From positions 1,368,822 to 1,432,821 of the forward strand of contig JAGTTP010000001.1 in NCBI GenBank assembly GCA_018223365.1: DNA of 64,000 nt, given 5' to 3'. The position numbers were made by a program, and so were the translations under genes. The notes below the pieces were generated by a model. It saw only the letters and a list, made by a program, of their open reading frames with translations. It did not search any database and had not been told where the DNA came from. This document shows positions 15,877 to 23,183 of the stretch, piece after piece; positions within the stretch are counted from its first letter, which is position 1; each line of letters starts with the position of its first letter. This DNA is from Clostridiaceae bacterium Marseille-Q4145 (lineage in GTDB: Bacteria > Bacillota > Clostridia > Lachnospirales > Lachnospiraceae).

Positions 15877-16488
15877 TTGACTGGAAGCATTTACGGCTAT
15901 GTGCGTGTCAGCACAAGAGAACAAAACGAGGACAGGCAGCTTATCGCCTTACGCGAGGTAGGCGTTTCAGATAAGAATATCTTTATGGATAAGCAATCCG
16001 GCAAAGATTTTGAGCGTCCACAGTACAAAAAGCTGCTTAGAAAAATGAAAAAAGACGACCTGCTCTATATCAAGAGCATAGATCGTCTGGGACGCAACTA
16101 TGAAGAAATCTTACAGCAATGGCGTATCATCACAAAGGACAAGGGCGTTGACATTGTGGTTTTGGATATGCCCCTGCTTGATACGCGCCGGGGAAAAGAC
16201 CTTATGGGAACATTTCTCTCGGATATTGTGCTTCAAGTGCTGTCCTTTGTGGCAGAAAACGAGCGCACCAATATCAGACAGCGGCAAACAGAGGGTATCG
16301 CGGCAGCAAAGGCGCGGGGTGTGCGCTTTGGGCGACCACCACGCCCCTTGCCGGATAACTTTCATGCTGTTTATCAGAGGTGGCGTGCCGGGAAAATTAC
16401 CGGCACAGCAGCCGCAAAAGAGTGTGGTATGCCCCTTGCGACCTTTCGCTACCGGGCAGAAATCTACGAAAAAGCCAAATTATTGTAA
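15877..16488 (+). CDS. Resolvase/invertase (small serine recombinase), 203 aa
   Basis: A complete small serine recombinase. Ser12 lies in YGYVRVSTREQN, followed by IDRLGRNYEEIL, the FLSDIVLQVLSFVAENER helix region and a C-terminal HTH (GKITGTAAAKECGMPLATFRYR). Typical roles are resolution of multimers or inversion. The start is TTG at 15877 with AGGAGGA 6 bp upstream. It stands next to erm(B), as resolvases often do in Gram-positive resistance regions, and may mark the edge of an older insertion unit. Confidence 0.88.
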   Translation: MTGSIYGYVRVSTREQNEDRQLIALREVGVSDKNIFMDKQSGKDFERPQYKKLLRKMKKDDLLYIKSIDRLGRNYEEILQQWRIITKDKGVDIVVLDMPLLDTRRGKDLMGTFLSDIVLQVLSFVAENERTNIRQRQTEGIAAAKARGVRFGRPPRPLPDNFHAVYQRWRAGKITGTAAAKECGMPLATFRYRAEIYEKAKLL

Positions 16489-16533
16489 ATAGGCGGTTTT
16501 ACAGAAAGGTGTACTTTCCTGTAAACCGCCTAT
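16489..16533 (+). terminator. Hairpin after the resolvase gene
   Basis: ATAGGCGGTTTTACAG pairs with CTGTAAACCGCCTAT with one bulged T, directly after the stop. No T-run follows. Confidence 0.6.
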
Positions 16534-16651
16534 TGCTTATAGGTATTTAATATTATACTTCTTCAGACGGCGTTTTTCAAGTCTTGAAATGTAAATATTC
16601 GTTTATATCCCGGCTAATTTGTCGATAAAATGCGTTTACAGGAAAGTACAC
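16509..16651. repeat. 18-bp perfect inverted repeat flanking 107 bp
   Basis: GTGTACTTTCCTGTAAAC (16509-16526) and GTTTACAGGAAAGTACAC (16634-16651) are exact inverse copies. The interval is AT-rich and gene-free. It could be a resolvase res site, the remains of a small insertion, or alternative mRNA pairing ahead of the erm(B) leader. Its left arm overlaps the hairpin after the resolvase. Confidence 0.7.
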
Positions 16652-16683
16652 GTTACTAAAGGGATAAGAAGGAGGGATTCGTC

Positions 16684-16767
16684 ATGTTGGTATTCCAAAT
16701 GCGTAATGTAGATAAAACATCTACTGTTTTGAAACAGACTAAAAACAGTGATTACGCAGATAAATAA
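16684..16767 (+). CDS. ermBL: erm(B) leader peptide (ErmBL), intact
   Basis: A 27-residue leader beginning MLVFQMRNVDKTSTVLK and ending NSDYADK. In the described ErmBL system erythromycin stalls the ribosome at the Asp in MRNVD, which refolds the mRNA and frees the erm(B) ribosome site. The critical N-terminal codons are present here, so resistance is probably inducible. AAGGAGGG precedes the ATG. Confidence 0.92.
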   Translation: MLVFQMRNVDKTSTVLKQTKNSDYADK

Positions 16768-16891
16768 ATACGTTAGATTAATTCCTACCAGTGACTAATC
16801 TTATGACTTTTTAAACAGATAACTAAAATTACAAACAAATCGTTTAACTTCTGTATTTGTTTATAGATGTAATCACTTCAGGAGAGATTAC
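16768..16891 (+). promoter_or_regulatory. erm(B) translational attenuator
   Basis: The stretch between leader and erm(B) contains AGATTA...TAATCT and GTAATCACTTCAGGAGAGATTAC. The latter hides the AGGAGA ribosome site of erm(B) in a hairpin. This is the standard erm(B) attenuation layout. Confidence 0.8.
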
Positions 16892-17629
16892 ATGAACAAA
16901 AATATAAAATATTCTCAAAACTTTTTAACGAGTGAAAAAGTACTCAACCAAATAATAAAACAATTGAATTTAAAAGAAACCGATACCGTTTACGAAATTG
17001 GAACAGGTAAAGGGCATTTAACGACGAAACTGGCTAAAATAAGTAAACAGGTAACGTCTATTGAATTAGACAGTCATCTATTCAACTTATCGTCAGAAAA
17101 ATTAAAACTGAATACTCGTGTCACTTTAATTCACCAAGATATTCTACAGTTTCAATTCCCTAACAAACAGAGGTATAAAATTGTTGGGAATATTCCTTAC
17201 CATTTAAGCACACAAATTATTAAAAAAGTGGTTTTTGAAAGCCGTGCGTCTGACATCTATCTGATTGTTGAAGAAGGATTCTACAAGCGTACCTTGGATA
17301 TTCACCGAACACTAGGGTTGCTCTTGCACACTCAAGTCTCGATTCAGCAATTGCTTAAGCTGCCAGCGGAATGCTTTCATCCTAAACCAAAAGTAAACAG
17401 TGTCTTAATAAAACTTACCCGCCATACCACAGATGTTCCAGATAAATATTGGAAGCTATATACGTACTTTGTTTCAAAATGGGTCAATCGAGAATATCGT
17501 CAACTGTTTACTAAAAATCAGTTTCATCAAGCAATGAAACACGCCAAAGTAAACAATTTAAGTACCATTACTTATGAGCAAGTATTGTCTATTTTTAATA
17601 GTTATCTATTATTTAACGGGAGGAAATAA
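16892..17629 (+). CDS. erm(B): 23S rRNA (adenine-N6) methyltransferase Erm(B)
   Basis: A full-length 245-residue Erm(B). It dimethylates A2058 of 23S rRNA and confers resistance to macrolides, lincosamides and streptogramin B. The SAM motif I is EIGTGKGHLTTKLA and the catalytic motif IV is GNIPYHLSTQI. The sequence (MNKNIKYSQNFLTSEKVLNQ) is that of the common gene, which I recognise directly. Its DNA is far richer in A/T than the genes around it, so it was acquired separately. The leader and attenuator are intact. Confidence 0.98.
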   Translation: MNKNIKYSQNFLTSEKVLNQIIKQLNLKETDTVYEIGTGKGHLTTKLAKISKQVTSIELDSHLFNLSSEKLKLNTRVTLIHQDILQFQFPNKQRYKIVGNIPYHLSTQIIKKVVFESRASDIYLIVEEGFYKRTLDIHRTLGLLLHTQVSIQQLLKLPAECFHPKPKVNSVLIKLTRHTTDVPDKYWKLYTYFVSKWVNREYRQLFTKNQFHQAMKHAKVNNLSTITYEQVLSIFNSYLLFNGRK

Positions 17630-17633
17630 TTCT

Positions 17634-17693
17634 ATGAGTCGCTTTTTTAAATTTGGAAAGTTACACTTTTTAATAACGGAGGGAATGGAATGA
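17634..17693 (+). pseudogene. Truncated ORF downstream of erm(B)
   Basis: MSRFFKFGKLHF... is the start of the small frame that normally follows erm(B). After GGAAAGTTACAC the sequence departs from the usual continuation, marking the right edge of the erm(B) cassette at about 17671. The remaining frame reaches a TGA overlapping the next gene's ATG. Confidence 0.6.
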
Positions 17694-18595
17694 AAAAACT
17701 TGTAACCTTGCTTCTTTCGCTTGCTTTAGTGCTATCTCTTGCAGCTTGTGGCGGAGAAGCGACACCTGACGCATCTGACGATGCCCCCGCTTCTTCTCAA
17801 AATGAAGAAAGCACCGAAAACGACAACACCGAAAATCAAATCGTATTTGAGGAAGTTGTTGCCATTGACAACGCAGAGTGTGCGGTAAAAATTACCGAAA
17901 TCGACCCCGATAATATGTGGGGCTACACTCTGAAAGCACAGCTTGAAAACAAGTCCACAGAGAAAACCTATATGTTCTCTGTCGAGAGTGCTTCCATCAA
18001 TGGTGTTCAGTGCGATCCAATGTTTGCAAGCGAGGTAGCTGCTGGCAAAAAGGCTAACGAAGAAATCAACTTTAGCACCGATACTCTTGAGGAAAATGGT
18101 ATTGTTGAATACACAGATATTGAATTGACTTTCAAGGTGTATGATAGCAATGATTGGTCTGCTGACCCTGTTGGAAAGGAAACAATCCATGTCTATCCAT
18201 ACGGAGAAGAAAACGCTGTTGCATTTGTGAGAGAAGCACAGGCTACTGATAATGTGATTATCGATAATGATTATGTTACTGTTATCGTAACAGGCTATGA
18301 AGATGATGAGATATGGGGCTATACTGCCAATCTGTTCTTGCTGAACAAGACAGACAAAACGGTAATGTTCAGCGTTGATGACGCATCTGTAAACGGCTTT
18401 ATGGCAGACCCATTCTATGCAACTTCTGTTTCTGCCGGAAAATGTGCATTTAGTTCTATGGCATGGTCTGATACAACTTTAGAGGAAAACGGAATTACCG
18501 AAGTGGAAGAAATCGAAGTCCTGTTTAGAGCATACGATGCTGATGATTTTATGGGCGAAGATTTTGCAAATGAGGTAATTACATTAAATCCGTAA
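17690..18595 (+). CDS. Lipoprotein with two internal repeats (301 aa)
   Basis: A signal peptide with lipobox (LALVLSLAAC, Cys at about 20) is followed by a D/E/N/S-rich linker and two tandem domains of about 105 residues. Both repeats share the series I-DN---V-I---DDD-WGYT, then K-T-MFSV--ASVNG---DP-(F)A--V-AGK, then TLEENGI-E, then F--YD--D. It would be anchored outside the membrane. No function is recognised; the repeats look like beta-sandwich modules. GGAGGG precedes the ATG, and the gene is transcribed behind erm(B) with the membrane protein at 18614. Confidence 0.8.
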   Translation: MKKLVTLLLSLALVLSLAACGGEATPDASDDAPASSQNEESTENDNTENQIVFEEVVAIDNAECAVKITEIDPDNMWGYTLKAQLENKSTEKTYMFSVESASINGVQCDPMFASEVAAGKKANEEINFSTDTLEENGIVEYTDIELTFKVYDSNDWSADPVGKETIHVYPYGEENAVAFVREAQATDNVIIDNDYVTVIVTGYEDDEIWGYTANLFLLNKTDKTVMFSVDDASVNGFMADPFYATSVSAGKCAFSSMAWSDTTLEENGITEVEEIEVLFRAYDADDFMGEDFANEVITLNP

Positions 18596-18613
18596 CGAGA
18601 TGAGGTGTGCAAC

Positions 18614-18988
18614 ATGAAAACGGCAAAATTAGTAATCGGAATTATCAGCATGGTTTTATTTGTTTTAGTAGCTTTTCAATCTTGCGCTGCCGGATTAGGA
18701 AATGCTTTAGCAGATAACGGCGAAGTAAGCGGAACATCAGGAATGTTGCTTGCTTTCTGTATGCTGATTGCAGGCATCGTTGGAGTAGCAACCCGAAAGA
18801 GCAAAGGCGGCGGAATTGTTGCCGGAGTATTCTATCTGTTGGGCGGACTGCTGGGAATTGTAAATTACGGTAGCTTCTCTGACCTTGCTATCTGGTCTGT
18901 CCTTTGTTTCATTTTCGGAGCTGTCTTTATTTTGGGCTCCTTGAAAATGAAGAAAGCAGATAAAAGTAACACAGACGCGGCAGAATAA
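18614..18988 (+). CDS. Small membrane protein (124 aa)
   Basis: Four hydrophobic segments (about 5-25, 43-60, 68-85 and 92-110) with a charged C-terminus (MKKADKSNTDAAE). The first segment holds a Cys in VAFQSCAAG, but a lipobox is not clear. Function unknown. It follows the lipoprotein gene by 18 bp with a GAGGTG site, so the two probably work together as cargo of the nested element. Confidence 0.75.
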   Translation: MKTAKLVIGIISMVLFVLVAFQSCAAGLGNALADNGEVSGTSGMLLAFCMLIAGIVGVATRKSKGGGIVAGVFYLLGGLLGIVNYGSFSDLAIWSVLCFIFGAVFILGSLKMKKADKSNTDAAE

Positions 18989-19022
18989 TATTATTCAAAT
19001 AACAATAACATAATTCCCCAAC

Positions 19023-19062
19023 AGGGCGACTATTTCCAAACCGAAGTAGCCGCCCTTTTCTT
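19023..19062 (+). terminator. Terminator after the lipoprotein/membrane protein pair
   Basis: AGGGCGACTATTTC pairs with GAAGTAGCCGCCCT using two G-U pairs, followed by TTTTC. Confidence 0.7.
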
Positions 19063-19090
19063 TTACTAAAAATCAAAAAGGAGGGCTACC

Positions 19091-19426
19091 ATGTCGAAGA
19101 AAAAACCACCGACCACCATCGAGGAATGTAACGCCGAAATGGAACTGACACAGAAGAAAATCCGGCAGTATGAGAACAGGAACAAAATGCTTGACCGCAA
19201 ACTTGCCATTGAGAAGCGCAAGGAGCGCAACCACCGTCTTTGTTCGCGGGGCGGCTACCTTGAAAGCCTTGTCCCGGCACTCATTGATATGTCAGAACAG
19301 GAAGCCCGCGACTTCCTCTACACCGCGGTTTTCAGCGACAAAGCGCAGGAGTTTTTGAGAAAACGAGCCGGAGAAGCGACACCGAAGAATTACCCTTGCA
19401 CACAAGGGCGCACTTATACACCCTAA
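19091..19426 (+). CDS. DUF3847-type mobilization accessory protein (111 aa)
   Basis: A basic coiled-coil protein (TIEECNAEMELTQKKIRQYENRNKMLDRKLAIEKRKERNHRLCSRG split over residues 8-53) followed by LESLVPALIDMSEQEARDFLYTAVF. This is the DUF3847 pattern found directly upstream of MobA/MobL relaxases; a relaxosome accessory role is inferred from position. GGAGGGCTACC precedes the ATG. Its last codons overlap the oriT. Confidence 0.8.
   Translation: MSKKKPPTTIEECNAEMELTQKKIRQYENRNKMLDRKLAIEKRKERNHRLCSRGGYLESLVPALIDMSEQEARDFLYTAVFSDKAQEFLRKRAGEATPKNYPCTQGRTYTP
19393..19418 (-). other. oriT: Origin of transfer (MobQ type), nic region
   Basis: On the minus strand the site reads TATAAGTGCGCCCTTG, which contains the TAAGTGCGCCCT core of RSF1010/MobQ-class nick sites. 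It is flanked by a small inverted repeat CCCTTG-CACA-CAAGGG (19393-19408), as at other origins of this class. It lies at the 3' end of the DUF3847 gene, about 220 bp before the relaxase. More hairpins follow (CAGGGAAA/TTTCCCTG near 19507-19530, GACAGC/GCTGTC near 19531-19546). Confidence 0.8.
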
Positions 19427-19640
19427 CGGGCGTGTGCGCTCTGCCGAGGGCTTTATCTCCGCACCGGGCATTATTGCCTTGTGCAGAGATTGGCGGCTTG
19501 CGCCGCGACAGGGAAACCTACACTTTCCCTGCGACAGCTTGCGCTGTCTACCCTTTTGTGTACCCCACGAAAGCGAACACCTTGCTTTGCAAGCTATTCA
19601 CTTTCATGGGGTTTTGTTGACCGTATCGGGAGGTGATACT

Positions 19641-21155
19641 ATCGCAATCTACCATTGCAGCATTAAGATTGTCAGCCGGGGAAAGGGCAAATCTGCCGTA
19701 GCCGCAGCAGCCTACCGCGCCGGAGAGAAGCTGACAAACGAGTGGGACGGACTGACCCACGACTATACAAGAAAAGGCGGCGTTGTTCATTCTGAAATCA
19801 TGCTGCCGCCCCATGCCCCACCCTCTTTCTCTGACCGTTCTATTCTATGGAACAGCGTGGAGCAAATCGAAAAATCGAATAACTCACAGCTTGCGAGGGA
19901 AATCGAAATCGCCCTACCTGTTGAACTTTCAAGAGAGGAACAGACCCGCCTTGTCCGGGAATACTGTTCCTCTCAATTTGTTTCCAAAGGAATGTGCGCC
20001 GACTTCAATATCCACGACACAGGCAACGGCAACCCACACGCTCATATCCTTTTGACTATGCGCCCCCTTGATGAAAAAGGCACATGGGCGGCGAAGTCAA
20101 AAAAGGAATATGTCCTTGACGAAAATGGGGAGCGCGTAAAGCTGCCAAGCGGCAGATACAAGACGCGCAAGGTTGACCTTATGGACTGGAACAGGCAGGA
20201 GAACGCCGACCTATGGCGCAAGGCGTGGGCTGACCTTGCCAACGACTATTTAGAGCGAAGCGGCAGCGCGGAGCGTATCGACCACCGCAGCCATGCAGAG
20301 CGTGGTATTGAGGAACTCCCCACCGTCCACATGGGTGTTGCAGCTTCCCAAATGGAGAAGAAAGGCATAGCCACCGACAAGGGAGAAATCAACCGCATGA
20401 TACAAAAGACCAACCGACTTATGCGGGAAATCCGGGGCTATATCGACAGCTTGAAAGAATGGCTTGCGGAGGTTTTCGCCGCTAAGAAGCAACTGCAAGC
20501 TGCCCCGCACTCTCCCGATATTGCCACGCTGCTTACAAGGTATTTGAGCATTGAACGAGAGAAAAGCCGGAAGTATTCACAGGGCTGGCAGCAACAGCAT
20601 ACTGCCGGGGAATTGCAAAAAATCAGCAAGGCGATTGTCTATCTGCAAAGCAAGGGCATTGCTACCCTTGAAGATTTGGACGCTGCCCTTTCCTCTGTTG
20701 ATGAAGAAGCAAAGCGGCTGAATACAAGCGTTGTTGCCAAGCAGAAGCGCATGAGGACATTGGAAAAGTTTATCGAGCATGGCAGCAACTACAACCGCTT
20801 GAAGCCCATTCACGATGAACTGAAAACGCTGAAAAACGGATGGGGCAAAAAGAGAGAAAAATTTGAGCAAGCCCACGAAAGCGACCTCATTATCTGGAAC
20901 GCCGCCAACCGTTTCCTGCACGCAAATCTGCCGGAGGGTACAAAGTCTTTCAAGGTGTCCGAGTGGCAGAAAGAATTTGACGAACTGAAAGCCCAATCCA
21001 CAGGCGAATATGAAGAACTGAAAACAAAGCGCAGCGAGGTTAAGGAGTTACAGCAAATCCGAAAGTGCATTGATATTGTAGAGCAAGCCGAGCAGCGCAC
21101 ACAGGAACAGACACACCAAACACCAAGACGCAAAAAGGAGGATATTTCCCTATGA
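19641..21155 (+). CDS. mobA: MobA/MobL-family relaxase (MobQ), apparent AUC start
   Basis: This relaxase nicks oriT and pilots the strand to the recipient. The N-terminus matches the family from residue 2 on (AIYHCSIKIVSRGKGKSAVAAAAYRAGE), and the metal-binding motif is NPHAHILLTMRPL. The C-terminal half is a long coiled coil. In relatives the first codon is ATG; here it reads ATC at 19641, 6 bp after a perfect GGGAGGTGA site. The frame stays open upstream to 19434, but that stretch is oriT-like DNA without a ribosome site at good distance. Either AUC is used, giving low output, or a TTG near 19614-19617 is used. The 3' end overlaps the next gene by 4 bp. Confidence 0.82.
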   Translation: MAIYHCSIKIVSRGKGKSAVAAAAYRAGEKLTNEWDGLTHDYTRKGGVVHSEIMLPPHAPPSFSDRSILWNSVEQIEKSNNSQLAREIEIALPVELSREEQTRLVREYCSSQFVSKGMCADFNIHDTGNGNPHAHILLTMRPLDEKGTWAAKSKKEYVLDENGERVKLPSGRYKTRKVDLMDWNRQENADLWRKAWADLANDYLERSGSAERIDHRSHAERGIEELPTVHMGVAASQMEKKGIATDKGEINRMIQKTNRLMREIRGYIDSLKEWLAEVFAAKKQLQAAPHSPDIATLLTRYLSIEREKSRKYSQGWQQQHTAGELQKISKAIVYLQSKGIATLEDLDAALSSVDEEAKRLNTSVVAKQKRMRTLEKFIEHGSNYNRLKPIHDELKTLKNGWGKKREKFEQAHESDLIIWNAANRFLHANLPEGTKSFKVSEWQKEFDELKAQSTGEYEELKTKRSEVKELQQIRKCIDIVEQAEQRTQEQTHQTPRRKKEDISL

Positions 21156-23035
21156 CCTACACCAAAGAACAGATTGACCGGGCAAATCAGACCGACCTTG
21201 TATCATTCCTGCAAGCCCAGGGCGAACAGCTTGAACGCGCCGGACAGGAGTACCGTTGGAAACGGCACGACAGCTTGACGGTCAGAGAAAACAGATGGTA
21301 TCGGCACAGCCAGAGCAAAGGCGGCGGTCCGATTGATTTTGTCATGGAGTTTTACGGCAAAAGTTTTCTTGAAGCCGTTGAAATGCTGATAGGCGAACGG
21401 GGCGAAGCACCCCCACCCGTCTATCTGCAATTCAGACTACCACCCAAAAGCCCCGACAACCAAACAGCGAGGAACTACCTTACAGCCGCCCGGCGCATTG
21501 ATGAAGATGTGTCGGGCTTTTTCTTTTCCTGCGGCGATCTCTACGAGGAAGCCGCCCACCATAACGCCGTATTTGTCGGCAGAGATGAAAGCGGCATACC
21601 GAGATATGCCCACCAACGGGGAACGGTGGGCAGCTTCCGGCTTGATGTGAAAGGCAGCGACAAGACTTTTAACTTCTGCTACCGGGGCGAGGGCGAAAGG
21701 CTTTTTGTCTTTGAAGCCCCCATTGACCTGTTATCTTTCCTCTGCCTGTTCAAAAAGGAATGGCAGAAACAAAGCTATCTGTCATTGGGCGGCGTGAGTG
21801 AAAAAGCCCTGCTGCGTTTTCTCTCTGACCGTCCGAATATCAAGACCGTCTATCTCTGCCTTGACAGCGACAAAGCCGGGACAGACGCTTGCAGCCGCCT
21901 TAACAGCATTATCCCCCAAGGCTACACCGTCAATCGCCTTGTACCGTTGTTCAAAGACTGGAACGAGGTTTTACAGCGTAAAGAGGAAATTACAGACGGA
22001 AAATATCTGCGCGAAGCTGTCTATGGCTTGCGTGAGCCGCAACAGGAAGAAACCGTTGAAATTATCCGCATGAGCGAGGTTGACACACAGACCGTTGAAT
22101 GGCTATGGGAGCCGTATATCCCTTTTGGAAAGGTAACAATCGTACAGGGCAACCCCGGCGAGGGAAAAACCACCCTTGCCCTGCGCCTTTGCGCCGCCTG
22201 TACCAACCGCAAGCCCTTTCCGGCTATGGCAGAGCATGAGCCTTTTAATGTTATCTATCAGACCGCAGAGGACGGTTTGGGCGATACCGTCAAGCCGCGC
22301 CTTATGGAAGCGGACGCAGACCTTGACCGGGTACTTGTCATTGACGAGGGCAAACAGGAATTGTCCTTATCCGATGAACGCATAGAAAGGGCAATCCGGC
22401 AGACCGGGGCGCGTCTTATAATCCTTGACCCCATACAGGCGTATGTAGGCGAAAAAACGGATATGAACAAGGCAAACGAAATACGCCCTATCTTTCGCCG
22501 CCTTGCCGAAGTTGCAGAGCGTACCGGGTGTGCCGTTGTGCTTATCGGGCACTTGAACAAAGCTGCCGGAGGTCAGAGCGCATACCGGGGATTAGGCTCT
22601 ATCGACTTCCGAGCCGCCGCTCGTAGTGTGCTGCTCATAGGGCGCGTGAAACGAGAGCCGAATGTGCGCGTTATCATTCACGACAAATCTTCCCTTGCAC
22701 CGGAGGGTAAGCCTATGGCGTTTTCGTTGGGCGCGGAAAGCGGCTTTTCATGGATAGGCGAATATGACATTACCGCTGATGAACTGCTGTCCGGCACAGG
22801 CGGCAACACCGAAACCAAGACCGAGCAAGCGGAAAGGTTGATACTCGATTTACTTGCAGACGGTAAGGAAATGGCAAGCGAGGATATTGTCAAGGCGGCA
22901 GCCGAAGCCGGAATATCCGAAAGAACGGTACAAAATGCCAAGCGCAGCATGGGCGGCATATTGGGCGCAAGGCGCGTTGGAAGTCAATGGTACAACTTCA
23001 TCAAGAAGAAGCAGCCGCCCGAAACTGCAAAATGA
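21152..23035 (+). CDS. Primase-helicase fusion (DUF3991/Toprim plus RepA-like ATPase)
   Basis: A 627-residue protein. The N-terminal DUF3991-like part (SKGGGPIDFVMEFYGKSFLEAV) leads into a Toprim region (VFEAPIDLLSFL, YLCLDSDKAGTDA). From about 330 comes a RecA/RepA-type ATPase with P-loop GNPGEGKTT, Walker B RLIILDP and VVLIGHLNKAAGG, and the C-terminus is a winged helix. It probably primes and unwinds the nested element's single strand after transfer, or supports its replication. The ATG overlaps the relaxase stop. Confidence 0.88.
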   Translation: MTYTKEQIDRANQTDLVSFLQAQGEQLERAGQEYRWKRHDSLTVRENRWYRHSQSKGGGPIDFVMEFYGKSFLEAVEMLIGERGEAPPPVYLQFRLPPKSPDNQTARNYLTAARRIDEDVSGFFFSCGDLYEEAAHHNAVFVGRDESGIPRYAHQRGTVGSFRLDVKGSDKTFNFCYRGEGERLFVFEAPIDLLSFLCLFKKEWQKQSYLSLGGVSEKALLRFLSDRPNIKTVYLCLDSDKAGTDACSRLNSIIPQGYTVNRLVPLFKDWNEVLQRKEEITDGKYLREAVYGLREPQQEETVEIIRMSEVDTQTVEWLWEPYIPFGKVTIVQGNPGEGKTTLALRLCAACTNRKPFPAMAEHEPFNVIYQTAEDGLGDTVKPRLMEADADLDRVLVIDEGKQELSLSDERIERAIRQTGARLIILDPIQAYVGEKTDMNKANEIRPIFRRLAEVAERTGCAVVLIGHLNKAAGGQSAYRGLGSIDFRAAARSVLLIGRVKREPNVRVIIHDKSSLAPEGKPMAFSLGAESGFSWIGEYDITADELLSGTGGNTETKTEQAERLILDLLADGKEMASEDIVKAAAEAGISERTVQNAKRSMGGILGARRVGSQWYNFIKKKQPPETAK

Positions 23036-23183
23036 AAGTGCAAAACGCAGAGCCTTTGCACCTTGCACTTTCGCACTTTCACTTTATCAACTCGCCCCAT
23101 GTTGACCGCATGGGGCTTTTCTCTTGAAAAAATCCTGTTTTGCGTCAATAAATTGCGAAAAGCACTTGACAAAACGCTTCATG
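23036..23183 (+). other. Right end of nested element with attR core
   Basis: No gene. Directly repeated GCACTTTC/GCACTTTCAC units lie at 23060-23085. The crossover TG is at 23182-23183, after which virD4 codons resume. Confidence 0.8.

Larger units (their letters stand above)
13175..23183. mobile_element. Nested integrative mobilizable element with erm(B), ~10.0 kb
   Basis: Ends were found by rebuilding virD4. The left junction reads CGGCCCGCTG|TGGTGC and the right AACGCTTCATG|GGGAACC. Only a TG dinucleotide is shared, as expected for a large serine recombinase with a 2-bp crossover core. Cargo in order: large serine recombinase, TnpW-like, unknown, resolvase, ermB leader and erm(B), lipoprotein, membrane protein, DUF3847, oriT, MobA/MobL relaxase, primase-helicase. 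It has relaxase and oriT but no mating-pore genes, so it is mobilizable rather than conjugative. The inferred empty site keeps the ICE gene in frame. Confidence 0.92.

Noticed and set aside
19434..19640. N-terminal extension of the nested relaxase
   Set aside because: The stretch encodes nothing like the family, contains oriT-type hairpins, and has no ribosome site ahead of 19434.
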